From Litorimonas sp964414555 (GTDB taxonomy: Bacteria > Pseudomonadota > Alphaproteobacteria > Caulobacterales > Maricaulaceae), in contig CAYPWW010000003.1 of the NCBI GenBank assembly GCA_964414555.1, positions 1-64,000 on the forward strand: a DNA stretch of 64,000 nt, in the 5' to 3' direction. The notes under the pieces were generated by a model. That model was not told where the DNA came from, did not search any database, and saw only the letters and a program-made list of their open reading frames with translations. Shown here in pieces: positions 26,611-34,587 of the stretch; within the stretch, counting starts at the first letter, position 1, and the number at the start of each line of letters is the position of its first letter. Position numbers and translations under genes: made by a program.

Positions 26611-27071
26611 TGCGCGACTCTTCCTACACGCCCCGTGACCCGCATGTCCTTTTGCGCGTCATTTCGAAATTCCTGATTCCACTGATCGCGCTCTTCGGGT
26701 TTTATGTCCAATTCCATGGGGATTACGGTCCCGGTGGCGGCTTTCAGGCAGGTGTGATCCTCGCGGCCTCCGTCATTCTCTACGCGCTGATTTTTAGCCT
26801 CGATGAAGCCAAGCGCGCTTTCCCGCCATGGCTCATCCGTGTCGGCATGAGCCTCGGCGTTTTGCTCTATGGCGGAACGGGCGTTGTGACGTTTCTGCTG
26901 GGCGCAGAGTTTCTAAATTATAACGTGCTTTGGTCCGATCCGATCAGCGGCCAGCACTACGGCATTCTCGCGGTCGAACTGGGCGTGCTCTGCTCCGTGA
27001 CCAGCGTGATGATCGCGATTTTCTATGCCTTTGGCTCGCGTCAGCCCGAAACCTCGGATGAGGATTGGTAG
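26610..27071 (+). CDS. mrpB: Na+/H+ antiporter subunit B (MrpB/MnhB)
   Basis: The protein has 153 residues. The MnhB signature is clear: RVISKFLIPLIALFGFYVQFHG, split by a turn from GPGGGFQAGVILAASVILYAL, then a third and fourth helix. MrpB lies beside the DUF4040 subunit in known structures. The stop is directly followed by the ATG of mrpC. Confidence 0.95.
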   Translation: MRDSSYTPRDPHVLLRVISKFLIPLIALFGFYVQFHGDYGPGGGFQAGVILAASVILYALIFSLDEAKRAFPPWLIRVGMSLGVLLYGGTGVVTFLLGAEFLNYNVLWSDPISGQHYGILAVELGVLCSVTSVMIAIFYAFGSRQPETSDEDW

Positions 27072-27545
27072 ATGTCCGAGCTCTTCTCCCAATATAATTA
27101 TATCGTCGTCATCGTGTTGATGATGACGGGGCTTTATGTGGTTTTCGCCTCGCGGAACCTCATCAAAAAGCTCGCAGGATTGAGCGTGTTCCAAACCTCT
27201 GTTTTCTTACTCTACATCACCGTGGCTAAAGTCTCTGGAGGTCAGCCGCCGATCCTGTTGAAGGATAAATATGGCAAAGACGGTGATGGTCACGCTTTGC
27301 TGGATGGCCCGATTGAGGTCGCAGCGGGCGGTGCATCCTATATCCTCCCCGGACCGGGAACGGATGTGCTTTACTCCAACCCGCTGCCGCATGTTTTGAT
27401 CCTCACGGCGATTGTCGTGGGCGTCGCGACGTTGGCGATTGGCCTCGCGCTGACTGTCCGTATCCGCGAAGTTTATCACACGATCGAGGAGGACGAGATC
27501 GAAGCGGCGGACTTTGTCTATAATCTGGAAGGCACGGCGGACTGA
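27072..27545 (+). CDS. mrpC: Na+/H+ antiporter subunit C (MrpC/MnhC, NuoK-like)
   Basis: The protein has 157 residues and three membrane helices. It shows the NuoK-like pattern with LYVVFASRNLIKKLAGLSVFQTS and NPLPHVLILTAIVVGVATLAIG. A charged loop (about 55-75) between helices 2 and 3 is longer than in short MrpC proteins. It sits immediately after mrpB and overlaps mrpD by one base. Confidence 0.94.
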   Translation: MSELFSQYNYIVVIVLMMTGLYVVFASRNLIKKLAGLSVFQTSVFLLYITVAKVSGGQPPILLKDKYGKDGDGHALLDGPIEVAAGGASYILPGPGTDVLYSNPLPHVLILTAIVVGVATLAIGLALTVRIREVYHTIEEDEIEAADFVYNLEGTAD

Positions 27546-29068
27546 TGGCGCTTTTGTCTTATATCCCTGACTGGTTGCTGACGCACGGCCCTGCTTTCTT
27601 GATGGCTCTGCCGCTTATCATGGCGGCGGTTGTCGCGCTCCTGCCGAACCGGCGTGTCGCTTGGGCGACAACATTTGTGATTTCAGCCATTTTGACGGTC
27701 ACAGCTTTCGCGCTGGCGCTGTATAATATGGAGGTCGGCACGACGATATACCGCATGGGCGGATGGGCGCCGCCGCATGGTATCTCGCTCGTCGTCGATG
27801 CGCTAAGTGCGCCTTTGTTGGTATTGATCGCTTTGATGAGCTTTGTGACGCTGATCTATGCGCTGCCCGCGACGATTGCGGAAATTAAACCGAACAAACG
27901 CGCGCCATTTTATGCCGCCTTCTTGCTTTGCGTGGCAGGCTTGTTGGGCATGGTCATCACGGGTGACGCGTTTAACGTTTTCGTCTTCCTCGAAGTCTCT
28001 TCGATCAGCACCTATGTCCTTGTTGCGATGGGCGCAGCGCGTGACCGTCGTGCACTCTCGGCCGCCTATAATTATCTCATTCTCGGGTCCATTGGCGCGA
28101 CGTTCTTCGTTATCGGGATTGGTTTTCTCTATATGGAAACAGGCACGCTCAACATGGCGGATATGGCGCGGATCCTCGCGGATCTAGACGGTGGATCGCG
28201 CGTCGCGCGCGTCGCCTTTGGCTTCATCGTCATCGGTCTGGGACTGAAGCTCGCCATGTTCCCGCTGCACACGTGGCTGCCGGGTGCCTATGCTTATTCC
28301 CCGACGCCTGTGACAGCTTTCCTAGCGTCGACGGCGACAAAAGCCGCGCTCTATTTGTTGCTCCGTTTCGTCTTCTTCGTCTTTGATCCAAGCTTTGCCT
28401 ATGTCGCCGATGTGCTGATGTTCATGATTGTCGCGCTGGGTGTGATCGGCATGGTTGTCGCCTCACTGCTCGCGATTTTCCAGACGGACATGCGCCGTGT
28501 GCTAGCGTTCTCTTCTGTGGCGCAAGTTGGCTATATGCTGCTGGGTGTCGGGATTGCGACGACAGCCTCAGTCGCGGCGGGCTATCTGCATCTGTTGAAC
28601 CACGCGATTATCAAAGGCGGCTTGTTCCTCGCATTAGGTGCGATGTGGTATCGCTTTGGCATCACGCGCGTGGAGGACTTCCGCGGTCTCGGCAAAACAA
28701 TGCCTTGGACGATGGGCGCTTTCACGATTTCCGGTCTGTCTCTGATCGGCGTGCCATTTACCGCTGGATTTGTCTCCAAAGTGAATCTTGTCTTCGCGGC
28801 GGCTAACGCGGGGTGGTGGTGGGCCGTTGGGATCGTCATGCTGACGTCCATTCTTGCGCTGATCTATATCGGCCGTGCGCTACTTTTAGCCTATTTCCAG
28901 TCCCCGCCAGAAATCGACGGCCACGTTGTTGCACGGCATGAAGCCCCATACACGATGCTCTTGCCTATGTGGATGTTGGCCATTGGCTCTATCATCATTG
29001 GGGTTTCCAATGATCAGATTGTCGGTGTTGCCACCCGTGCGGCTGAACTTCTGCTCGGAACGGGGTAG
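27545..29068 (+). CDS. mrpD: Na+/H+ antiporter subunit D, first of three (MrpD/NuoN-like)
   Basis: The protein has 507 residues with about 14 membrane helices of the proton_antipo_M family. The conserved helix-5 Glu is in FVFLEVSSISTYVLVAMG and the helix-7 Lys in LGLKLAMFPLHTWLPGAY. Both are essential for proton movement in homologues. A His (HAIIKGGLFLALG) and the downstream Lys are also kept, so it should be competent. It is the D-type subunit closest to standard MrpD. Confidence 0.95.
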   Translation: MALLSYIPDWLLTHGPAFLMALPLIMAAVVALLPNRRVAWATTFVISAILTVTAFALALYNMEVGTTIYRMGGWAPPHGISLVVDALSAPLLVLIALMSFVTLIYALPATIAEIKPNKRAPFYAAFLLCVAGLLGMVITGDAFNVFVFLEVSSISTYVLVAMGAARDRRALSAAYNYLILGSIGATFFVIGIGFLYMETGTLNMADMARILADLDGGSRVARVAFGFIVIGLGLKLAMFPLHTWLPGAYAYSPTPVTAFLASTATKAALYLLLRFVFFVFDPSFAYVADVLMFMIVALGVIGMVVASLLAIFQTDMRRVLAFSSVAQVGYMLLGVGIATTASVAAGYLHLLNHAIIKGGLFLALGAMWYRFGITRVEDFRGLGKTMPWTMGAFTISGLSLIGVPFTAGFVSKVNLVFAAANAGWWWAVGIVMLTSILALIYIGRALLLAYFQSPPEIDGHVVARHEAPYTMLLPMWMLAIGSIIIGVSNDQIVGVATRAAELLLGTG

Positions 29069-29072
29069 GGCG

Positions 29073-30569
29073 ATGGATCTTTACATGACACCGCAGATCG
29101 CGCTGGCCCTCATGCTGCTGATCCCGCTCGTCGCGGCGGGCCTCATTCCGCTGTTCGGAAAGCAGCCGAATGTCCGCGAGGCAATTACATTTGTGTTCGG
29201 TGGACTCTTACTAGCGACCGTTATTTATCTTTGCCGCGATGTCGCCAGTGGCGGTCGTCCAGAATTGCATCTGGGTAGCTTCGCTGGGCGCTTTGATTTT
29301 ACCCTGAAGCTAGAGCCCCTCGGCGCGACATTCGCCGCGATTGCTAGCTCGCTCTGGATGGTCAACTCGGCCTTCACGCTGGGTTATATGCGCGGGAATA
29401 ATGAGAAGAACCAAACGCGTTTCTTCGCGTTCGTGGCCGTTGCGATTGCCGCCGCTATGGGCATCGCGGCCTCGGCCAACCTGATCACTTTGTTTATCTT
29501 CTACGAAGCTTTGACGCTCTCGACCTTCCCATTGGTAACACACAAAGGCGACGAGAAAGCCAAGCGGGGCGGCACGATCTATGCGCTGATCCTGATGGGG
29601 ACGTCGCTCGCATTGCTCCTGCCGGCCGTAATCGGGACCTATGTCATCGCGGGCACGACAGAGTTCCGAGTCGGCGGTGTCTTCCCGCCGGAGACATCTC
29701 TCCTCGCGACGTCGACGCTGCTGTTCTTGTTCGCTTTCGGCATCGGCAAAGCGGCACTGATGCCAACCCATCCGTGGTTGCCCAACGCCATGGTGGCACC
29801 GACGCCCGTTTCGGCATTGTTGCACGCGGTAGCCGTCGTGAAAGCGGGCGTTTTCACCATGCTGAAAGTTGTGACCTTTACCTTCGGGCCCAGCCTCGCC
29901 GCCGCTACGCCAGCCTCAACTTGGCTCGCATGGATCGCGGCCATTTCCATCGTGTTGGCGTCTGTCATCGCGCTGCGACAAGATAATCTGAAAGCCCGTC
30001 TAGCTTATTCCACCGTCTCGCAGCTGTCTTACGTCACGCTGGGCGCGATGCTGGCGACGTCTATGGGTATCCTCGGCGGTGGTTTGCAGATCGTCATGCA
30101 CGCGTGGGGCAAGATTACGCTCTTTATGTGTGCGGGCGCGATCTACACCATCGCGCACCGGACGAATATTTCCCAACTCGATGGGCTAGGCCGGACCATG
30201 CCGTGGGTATTTGGCGCGTTCCTGATTGGCGCGCTTTCCATCATCGGCATCCCGCCTATGGGCGGCAGTTGGCCGAAGTTCTTCCTGATGGTTGGCGCGG
30301 TCGATAGCGGCAAGTCTATTCTTATCGCGGCGCTAATCGCATCCTCGATTTTGAACATTATCTATCTCGTGCCGATTGCTGTGCGGGGCTTCATGAAATC
30401 GCCCAAAGACGCCGCGGATGATGCGCATATTGCAGAGGTCCGTCGCAAACATCGCTGGGTGATTATCCCGCCGGTCTTCACGGCCTTTGGCTCGCTCGTG
30501 CTGTTCTTCTTTGCTGGGCCAATCGTTGACTTCCTTCAACCGATCCTACCGGGGGGAGGGCTACAATGA
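29073..30569 (+). CDS. Na+/H+ antiporter subunit D, second of three (NuoM/MrpD-like)
   Basis: The protein has 498 residues from the ATG at 29073, five bases after the preceding stop; the frame extends back into the upstream gene without meaning. About 14 membrane helices are expected. The helix-5 Glu is in FIFYEALTLSTFPLV and the helix-7 Lys in FGIGKAALMPTHPWLP. Both key residues are present. It is clearly different in sequence from the first D subunit, and closer to NuoM than to a recent duplicate. Confidence 0.92.
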   Translation: MDLYMTPQIALALMLLIPLVAAGLIPLFGKQPNVREAITFVFGGLLLATVIYLCRDVASGGRPELHLGSFAGRFDFTLKLEPLGATFAAIASSLWMVNSAFTLGYMRGNNEKNQTRFFAFVAVAIAAAMGIAASANLITLFIFYEALTLSTFPLVTHKGDEKAKRGGTIYALILMGTSLALLLPAVIGTYVIAGTTEFRVGGVFPPETSLLATSTLLFLFAFGIGKAALMPTHPWLPNAMVAPTPVSALLHAVAVVKAGVFTMLKVVTFTFGPSLAAATPASTWLAWIAAISIVLASVIALRQDNLKARLAYSTVSQLSYVTLGAMLATSMGILGGGLQIVMHAWGKITLFMCAGAIYTIAHRTNISQLDGLGRTMPWVFGAFLIGALSIIGIPPMGGSWPKFFLMVGAVDSGKSILIAALIASSILNIIYLVPIAVRGFMKSPKDAADDAHIAEVRRKHRWVIIPPVFTAFGSLVLFFFAGPIVDFLQPILPGGGLQ

Positions 30570-30919
30570 GCGATGAACTCCAAGAGGTAACGTTGGACGC
30601 CGTGGACAACAGTAACATCCATCCGGTCAGCCGTGCTTTTCTTTTCCTCGGCGACGAGAAAGTGAAGCGTAACTTCATCTGGCTGCCACTGATCGGCATG
30701 TTGATCTGTATTGTGCTGGGCGTGTTCCATCCGCAAAAACATCCGCTGCCGGGCGAGCAATATATCCCCGGCTCTTGGGCGATTTACGGCTTCATCGCCT
30801 ATAGCCTGATCGTGCTGAGCGCGAATACGCTGTTCCGCTGGCTTGGTCGCGATGAGGATTATTACGGGGAGGGCGGGCTGCCCGATCCAGAGATTTCGAC
30901 GGAGCATCATCATGATTGA
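30566..30919 (+). CDS. Small two-helix membrane protein in the antiporter operon
   Basis: The protein has 117 residues and I do not recognise a family. Two hydrophobic helices (about 38-58 and 72-92) are joined by a Pro-rich loop (FHPQKHPLPGEQYIPG). The N-terminus is acidic and the C-terminus ends in a His cluster (EHHHD). It overlaps the upstream D subunit by ATGA and the next gene by 8 bases, so it is made with the complex. An accessory membrane subunit is the simplest inference. Confidence 0.7.
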   Translation: MSDELQEVTLDAVDNSNIHPVSRAFLFLGDEKVKRNFIWLPLIGMLICIVLGVFHPQKHPLPGEQYIPGSWAIYGFIAYSLIVLSANTLFRWLGRDEDYYGEGGLPDPEISTEHHHD

Positions 30920-31292
30920 TGCAAAGACCGGAGCTGTGCAATTTGGTGAGACGTGGTGTCAGAAAGACGACACGCGCCCTGTGCTGGAGCGCCGCCTGCC
31001 GCCGTTTTATTGGAAACGCGAAATGGTGGGCCCTGCCAAAGATGAAATCGCGCTCTTCGTGAAAACATCAGGTGTTTTCGGTGCTGTCTACTTTGGGACA
31101 ACAGGCATTTCACTCATCAAGATTGGTCTTGATCGCGTGTACAAAAAACCCTTCGCGTTGCGGGCAGCGGAATATAAAAAATACCTCGCTAAAGTCTGTG
31201 GTTTGACTCCGGGGACCTACCCATGGGGCAAGTTAGTCGTCAGCGAGGATCCTCGAGACGCTTCCAGTGACATAGGTCTTTATTATGATTGA
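30912..31292 (+). CDS. Small uncharacterised protein in the antiporter operon
   Basis: The protein has 126 residues from the ATG at 30912. I do not recognise it. It has a mixed charged start (residues 1-40), one modest hydrophobic segment (about 48-66, KTSGVFGAVYFGTTGISLI), and a Tyr/Lys-rich basic middle (YKKPFALRAAEYKKYLAKV). The gene overlaps both neighbours by 8 bases. A peripheral or single-helix subunit of the antiporter is likely but not shown by sequence. Confidence 0.6.
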   Translation: MIDAKTGAVQFGETWCQKDDTRPVLERRLPPFYWKREMVGPAKDEIALFVKTSGVFGAVYFGTTGISLIKIGLDRVYKKPFALRAAEYKKYLAKVCGLTPGTYPWGKLVVSEDPRDASSDIGLYYD

Positions 31293-33036
31293 GGCGCTCC
31301 CCATCCTCGCTGAGATCAATCCCGGTCTGTGGGTTATCCTCGCCGGTATCGTCTGTGCGCTCTTGCCCGTTGGACCAATCCGCAAGGCCTTTGTCATTGC
31401 GGCGCCGATTTTCGCAGGCCTGCTGATCTTTCAACTACACACCCAACCCGAAGTTTTGGGCGGGGTGCTTCAGTTTGGCCCCGTCGAACTGACGACGTTG
31501 CGTATTGATAGTCTGTCTGTTGTCTGGGGCTATTTGTTCTGCCTCGCGGGGATCATCAACGGGATCTATGCGCTGCATGAAAAGTGTCGGATCACGGATA
31601 GTTCTGCGCTCGTTTATACAGGCGCTGCGATTGCAGGCGTGCTGGCGGGCGACATGATTACGCTGTTTATCATGTGGGAGCTGACGGCGGTGTCCTCGGT
31701 CTTCTTGATCTGGAAGGGCGGCGACCATGCCTATGCAGCAGGGATACGATATCTCGCGATCCATGTGCTTTCGGGCGTGATGTTACTCGCGGGCGCAATC
31801 CTCCACGCGCAAGCCAATGGCGGCGATTTCATGTTTAACTTCATCGGACTGGACAGTCCGGGTGGGTGGCTGATGTTGATCGCGATGGGGATTAAATGCG
31901 GCTTCCCCATGCTGCATATGTGGATGCAGGATGCTTATCCGAAAGCCTCAATAACGGGCACGGTTATCCTTGCGAGTTTTACGACAAAATTCGCGATCTA
32001 CGCCTTGGCGCGGGGTTTCCCCGGCACGGATATTTTGATCTGGATCGGCGCGATCATGACCTGTTTCCCCGTGTTCTTTGCGGTGGTCGAGAATGACCTG
32101 CGCCGCGTCTTGGCTTACTCGCTGAACAACCAGCTGGGTTTTATGGTTTGCGGGATTGGCATCGGAACATCGCTCGCGCTGAACGGCGTCGTCGGACAAG
32201 TCTTTGTCCATGTTATCTTTAAGGGCCTGCTGTTCATGTCCATTGGCGCGGTCATGTACCGTACCGGCACGGCGAAAGCCTCAGAGCTGGGCGGGCTGTT
32301 CCGCTCCATGCCGTATACGACAATCTTCTGTTTGATCGGGGCAGGGTCGATTGCGGCCTTCCCGCTCTTGGCGGCCTTTGTGACGAAAGCCATGATCCTC
32401 GCGGCGGCTGTGGAAGAGCATCTCTACATCCCGTTCCTGATGATGTTGTTCGCCTCGGCCGGTGTGATGGAACATTCTGGGATTAAGGTTCCGCATTTCA
32501 CCTTCTTCGCGCATGATAGCGGGCGGCGGGTGAAAGAGGCGCCGTGGAACATGTTGGTGGCTATGGGCTTGGCTGCGTTCCTTTGTATCTATCTCGCCTT
32601 GCCAATTCCGGGCGGCGGTTATCACTTCCTCTATGATCTCATGCCGTTCGAGCTGGATAAGCCGTACAAGCCCTACACATGGGATCATGTCGTGTTCCAA
32701 ATGCAGCTGCTCTTTGCCGCGATCTTCGCTTTCACCCTATTGAAGCGCTACAAGCTCTATCCGGCAGAGCGCCGCGCCGAGATCGTGGATGCCGATTGGT
32801 TCTATCGTAAGATGGGCTTGAATGTCGCCAGCTGGGGGTCCGCTATGTGGACGCGCCTCGCCGCTGTCACGACGCGCCAGCGTAAGCATTTCACGGACGT
32901 TGCAGGCCGACGTCTCTACCAAGTCTTTTCCCCTGCGGGCGGAACGCGTGAGGCTGCGCCGTCCGGTCTGGCCGCTATTCTTGTGGCCGCGCTTCTCGTC
33001 TTGGTGCTGGTTGTGGAGTATTTTGCAGGGCCATGA
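31285..33036 (+). CDS. Na+/H+ antiporter subunit D, third of three (MrpD-like with C-terminal extension)
   Basis: The protein has 583 residues. A D-type core of about 14 helices keeps the helix-5 Glu (FIMWELTAVSSVFLIW) and the helix-7 Lys (MGIKCGFPMLHMWMQ). After about residue 470 it continues with a soluble amphipathic stretch (ERRAEIVDADWFYRKMG) and a last membrane helix (ILVAALLVLVLVVEYF), which resembles the lateral-helix extension of large ND5-type subunits. It may take the place of the missing MrpA core. The stop overlaps the mucR start in an ATGA. Confidence 0.92.
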   Translation: MIEALPILAEINPGLWVILAGIVCALLPVGPIRKAFVIAAPIFAGLLIFQLHTQPEVLGGVLQFGPVELTTLRIDSLSVVWGYLFCLAGIINGIYALHEKCRITDSSALVYTGAAIAGVLAGDMITLFIMWELTAVSSVFLIWKGGDHAYAAGIRYLAIHVLSGVMLLAGAILHAQANGGDFMFNFIGLDSPGGWLMLIAMGIKCGFPMLHMWMQDAYPKASITGTVILASFTTKFAIYALARGFPGTDILIWIGAIMTCFPVFFAVVENDLRRVLAYSLNNQLGFMVCGIGIGTSLALNGVVGQVFVHVIFKGLLFMSIGAVMYRTGTAKASELGGLFRSMPYTTIFCLIGAGSIAAFPLLAAFVTKAMILAAAVEEHLYIPFLMMLFASAGVMEHSGIKVPHFTFFAHDSGRRVKEAPWNMLVAMGLAAFLCIYLALPIPGGGYHFLYDLMPFELDKPYKPYTWDHVVFQMQLLFAAIFAFTLLKRYKLYPAERRAEIVDADWFYRKMGLNVASWGSAMWTRLAAVTTRQRKHFTDVAGRRLYQVFSPAGGTREAAPSGLAAILVAALLVLVLVVEYFAGP

Positions 33037-33425
33037 GCGACGACACGCGCATCTTGGAGCTGACAACACAAATTGTGAGTGCCCATGTCGGCGCGCATAA
33101 ATCTACGCCTGAGGAAATCACTGCACTGATTGCGAAAGTCCACACAGCGCTCAGCACTGTGGCAGATCCAACAGCAGCAGAGTCGCAAGACACGCCTGCC
33201 GTGCCGATTTCTGATTCCTTGCGGGATGATGCCATCGTCTGCCTAGAGGACGGCCTCGAGTTCCAAAGCCTGAAGCGTCACCTGCGTGTGAAATATAACC
33301 TCACGCCGGATGCCTATCGCCAAAAATGGGGCTTACCGCGCGATTACCCGATGGTTGCGCCGGCCTATGCCCGCCGCCGCTCGGCCTTGGCGAAACGTTC
33401 TGGCCTCGGAAAAAGCGCGAAATAG
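33033..33425 (+). CDS. mucR: MucR/Ros-family transcriptional regulator
   Basis: The protein has 130 residues. The C-terminal half has the MucR signature: AIVCLEDGLEFQSLKRHL, then NLTPDAYRQKWGLPRDYPMVAPAYA. In Ros the finger is C-x2-C-x9-H; here the second Cys is Asp (CLED), a common MucR variant. MucR proteins bind AT-rich DNA and silence many promoters, including cell-cycle and surface genes in Caulobacterales. The start overlaps the last antiporter gene, so it is made from that transcript. Confidence 0.9.
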   Translation: MSDDTRILELTTQIVSAHVGAHKSTPEEITALIAKVHTALSTVADPTAAESQDTPAVPISDSLRDDAIVCLEDGLEFQSLKRHLRVKYNLTPDAYRQKWGLPRDYPMVAPAYARRRSALAKRSGLGKSAK

Positions 33426-33603
33426 CCGCTCGATTCGGAGCCGAGTCGGAAATCGTCTGATTTTTACGTTTGTCGCGAGCATTATGGTTAACAAAACCTT
33501 GCGACCAAGAATCGAACACGTCCAACACACTTAGCAAGGGGACACAGCTCGTGTGACGCTTTGTTGTCGGGGCTGAGACAGACAAGGACGGGGAAACAGG
33601 GAT

Positions 33604-34113
33604 ATGCTATCTGGGAATGCCTTGCGGCACCAAATTATCCTGCCGGAACAGCGGGACTTTTACGATTATTGGCGGAGCAAATGTCGGGGTAATGCTCTCC
33701 CATCTCGCCATGATATCCTACCGGAAGACTTACGCACACAACTGCCCACAACGACGATTATGGAACGTGTCGAAGGTCCAGATGGCCATCGCTATCGCCA
33801 TCGTCTCGCGGGGACCGGATTCTGGAAGCTCTATGGCCGGGAAATTCAAGGCCGTCATATTGATGAGCTGCCGATTGGTTGTCGGGTCGATTACTGGCAT
33901 CGTGTTCTGGATCAAGTTGTTGAAAACCGTCGTCCTTATGTCGGTGTCACGCGGCCGCAAACGCCGATGGGCTCGCATATGGCGCAGTTCTGGGTCCGAC
34001 TCCCGCTCTCTGAAAATGGGACAGATATCGACATGATCCTCGGATACGACCATCTTGTAAAAATGAGTGAGGTTCAGGATATCGAACCCGTTCAGCAGAA
34101 AATATACGCCTAA
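33604..34113 (+). CDS. PAS-domain protein (PAS_5 type)
   Basis: The protein has 169 residues. Nearly all is one PAS_5-like domain: LPSRHDILPEDLRTQLP at the start, a YRHRLAGTGFWKLYGREIQGR core, and a DMILGYDHLVKM end. There is no output domain, so it may act through a partner. A 178-base gap separates it from mucR, and a 132-base gap with regulatory palindromes separates it from gafY. A role in GTA control is possible only by position. Confidence 0.75.
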   Translation: MLSGNALRHQIILPEQRDFYDYWRSKCRGNALPSRHDILPEDLRTQLPTTTIMERVEGPDGHRYRHRLAGTGFWKLYGREIQGRHIDELPIGCRVDYWHRVLDQVVENRRPYVGVTRPQTPMGSHMAQFWVRLPLSENGTDIDMILGYDHLVKMSEVQDIEPVQQKIYA

Positions 34114-34163
34114 TTCAGTCGCTTAGACGGTCGATAAGTCAGGGTATAAATCCCCCAAATGAC

Positions 34164-34191
34164 TCGACTTTTCTATATATAGGAATATAAT
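34164..34191 (+). promoter_or_regulatory. Predicted promoter of the gafYZ regulatory unit
   Basis: A perfect -10 consensus, TATAAT, lies at 34186-34191. A weak -35 (TCGACT, 34164-34169, four of six matches) is 16 bases upstream. A transcription start near 34198 would fall in the middle of the first palindrome. Between the two elements is another symmetric stretch, CTATATATAG (34173-34182). Confidence 0.6.
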
Positions 34192-34205
34192 CCTCATTAT
34201 GAGGA
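34191..34205. promoter_or_regulatory. Palindrome 1 in the gafY leader (candidate operator)
   Basis: This is a perfect 7-1-7 inverted repeat: TCCTCAT-T-ATGAGGA. It overlaps the last base of the -10 element and the expected start site, where a bound repressor would block polymerase. Its centre (34198) is 32 bases from the centre of the second palindrome, about three turns of the helix. Confidence 0.6.
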
Positions 34206-34222
34206 ACGGCGAGTAGAGTGGC

Positions 34223-34237
34223 CCGTTCAGTGAACGG
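34223..34237. promoter_or_regulatory. Palindrome 2 in the gafY leader (candidate operator or RNA hairpin)
   Basis: This is a second perfect 7-1-7 inverted repeat: CCGTTCA-G-TGAACGG. Its right edge runs into the ribosome-binding site of gafY (GGAGA at 34236-34240). In RNA it could fold into a 6-bp hairpin that hides part of that site, so it could act on DNA or on translation. Confidence 0.6.
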
Positions 34238-34245
34238 AGACCCCC

Positions 34246-34587
34246 ATGCCGCGACGTCGCATATCACCACTCGACCCCGCTTTTACGCAGCTGACTTTGG
34301 CGGCTGTTGGCCTAGAATTTGGCCTGCCAGAGCTGTGTGATCCCACGCCACGACGCCGGACGAAGCAGATCGTCTTTGCGCGTCAGGTTGCCATGTATTT
34401 GGCGGCGACGGGCTTTAACATGACGACAACCCGCACGGCAGAGATGTTCGGGCGGGATCGCTCAACGGTCTCTCACGCGCTGGGTGTTGTTGAGGATAGC
34501 CGCGATGATGCCGTCTTCAATCGCAAGCTCGAGAAGGTCGAGGTCTTCCTAGATCAATGCCGCGAGAGTTTTGGAGTTGGCGTATGA
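34246..34587 (+). CDS. gafY: GafY-like GTA activator with DnaA domain IV-type helix-turn-helix
   Basis: The protein has 113 residues. Residues about 38-82 match the DNA-binding domain IV of DnaA: a QIVFARQVAMYLA helix, then TTTRTAEMFGRDRSTVSHAL as the helix-turn-helix. There is no ATPase domain, so this is not DnaA. In Caulobacter crescentus the GTA activator GafY carries a DnaA-like DNA-binding region, and in Rhodobacter capsulatus the same region is the N-terminal part of GafA. The gene overlaps gafZ in an ATGA. Calling it GafY is an inference from domain, partner and position. Confidence 0.72.
   Translation: MPRRRISPLDPAFTQLTLAAVGLEFGLPELCDPTPRRRTKQIVFARQVAMYLAATGFNMTTTRTAEMFGRDRSTVSHALGVVEDSRDDAVFNRKLEKVEVFLDQCRESFGVGV

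Noticed and set aside
33434..33449. A terminator after mucR (GATTCG/CGAGTC)
   Set aside because: The stem is short with a G-T pair and no T-run follows directly.
34246..34587. The gene for the chromosomal initiator DnaA or a replication origin
   Set aside because: Only a domain IV-like helix-turn-helix is present without the AAA+ domain, and no DnaA-box cluster or usual origin neighbours are seen.
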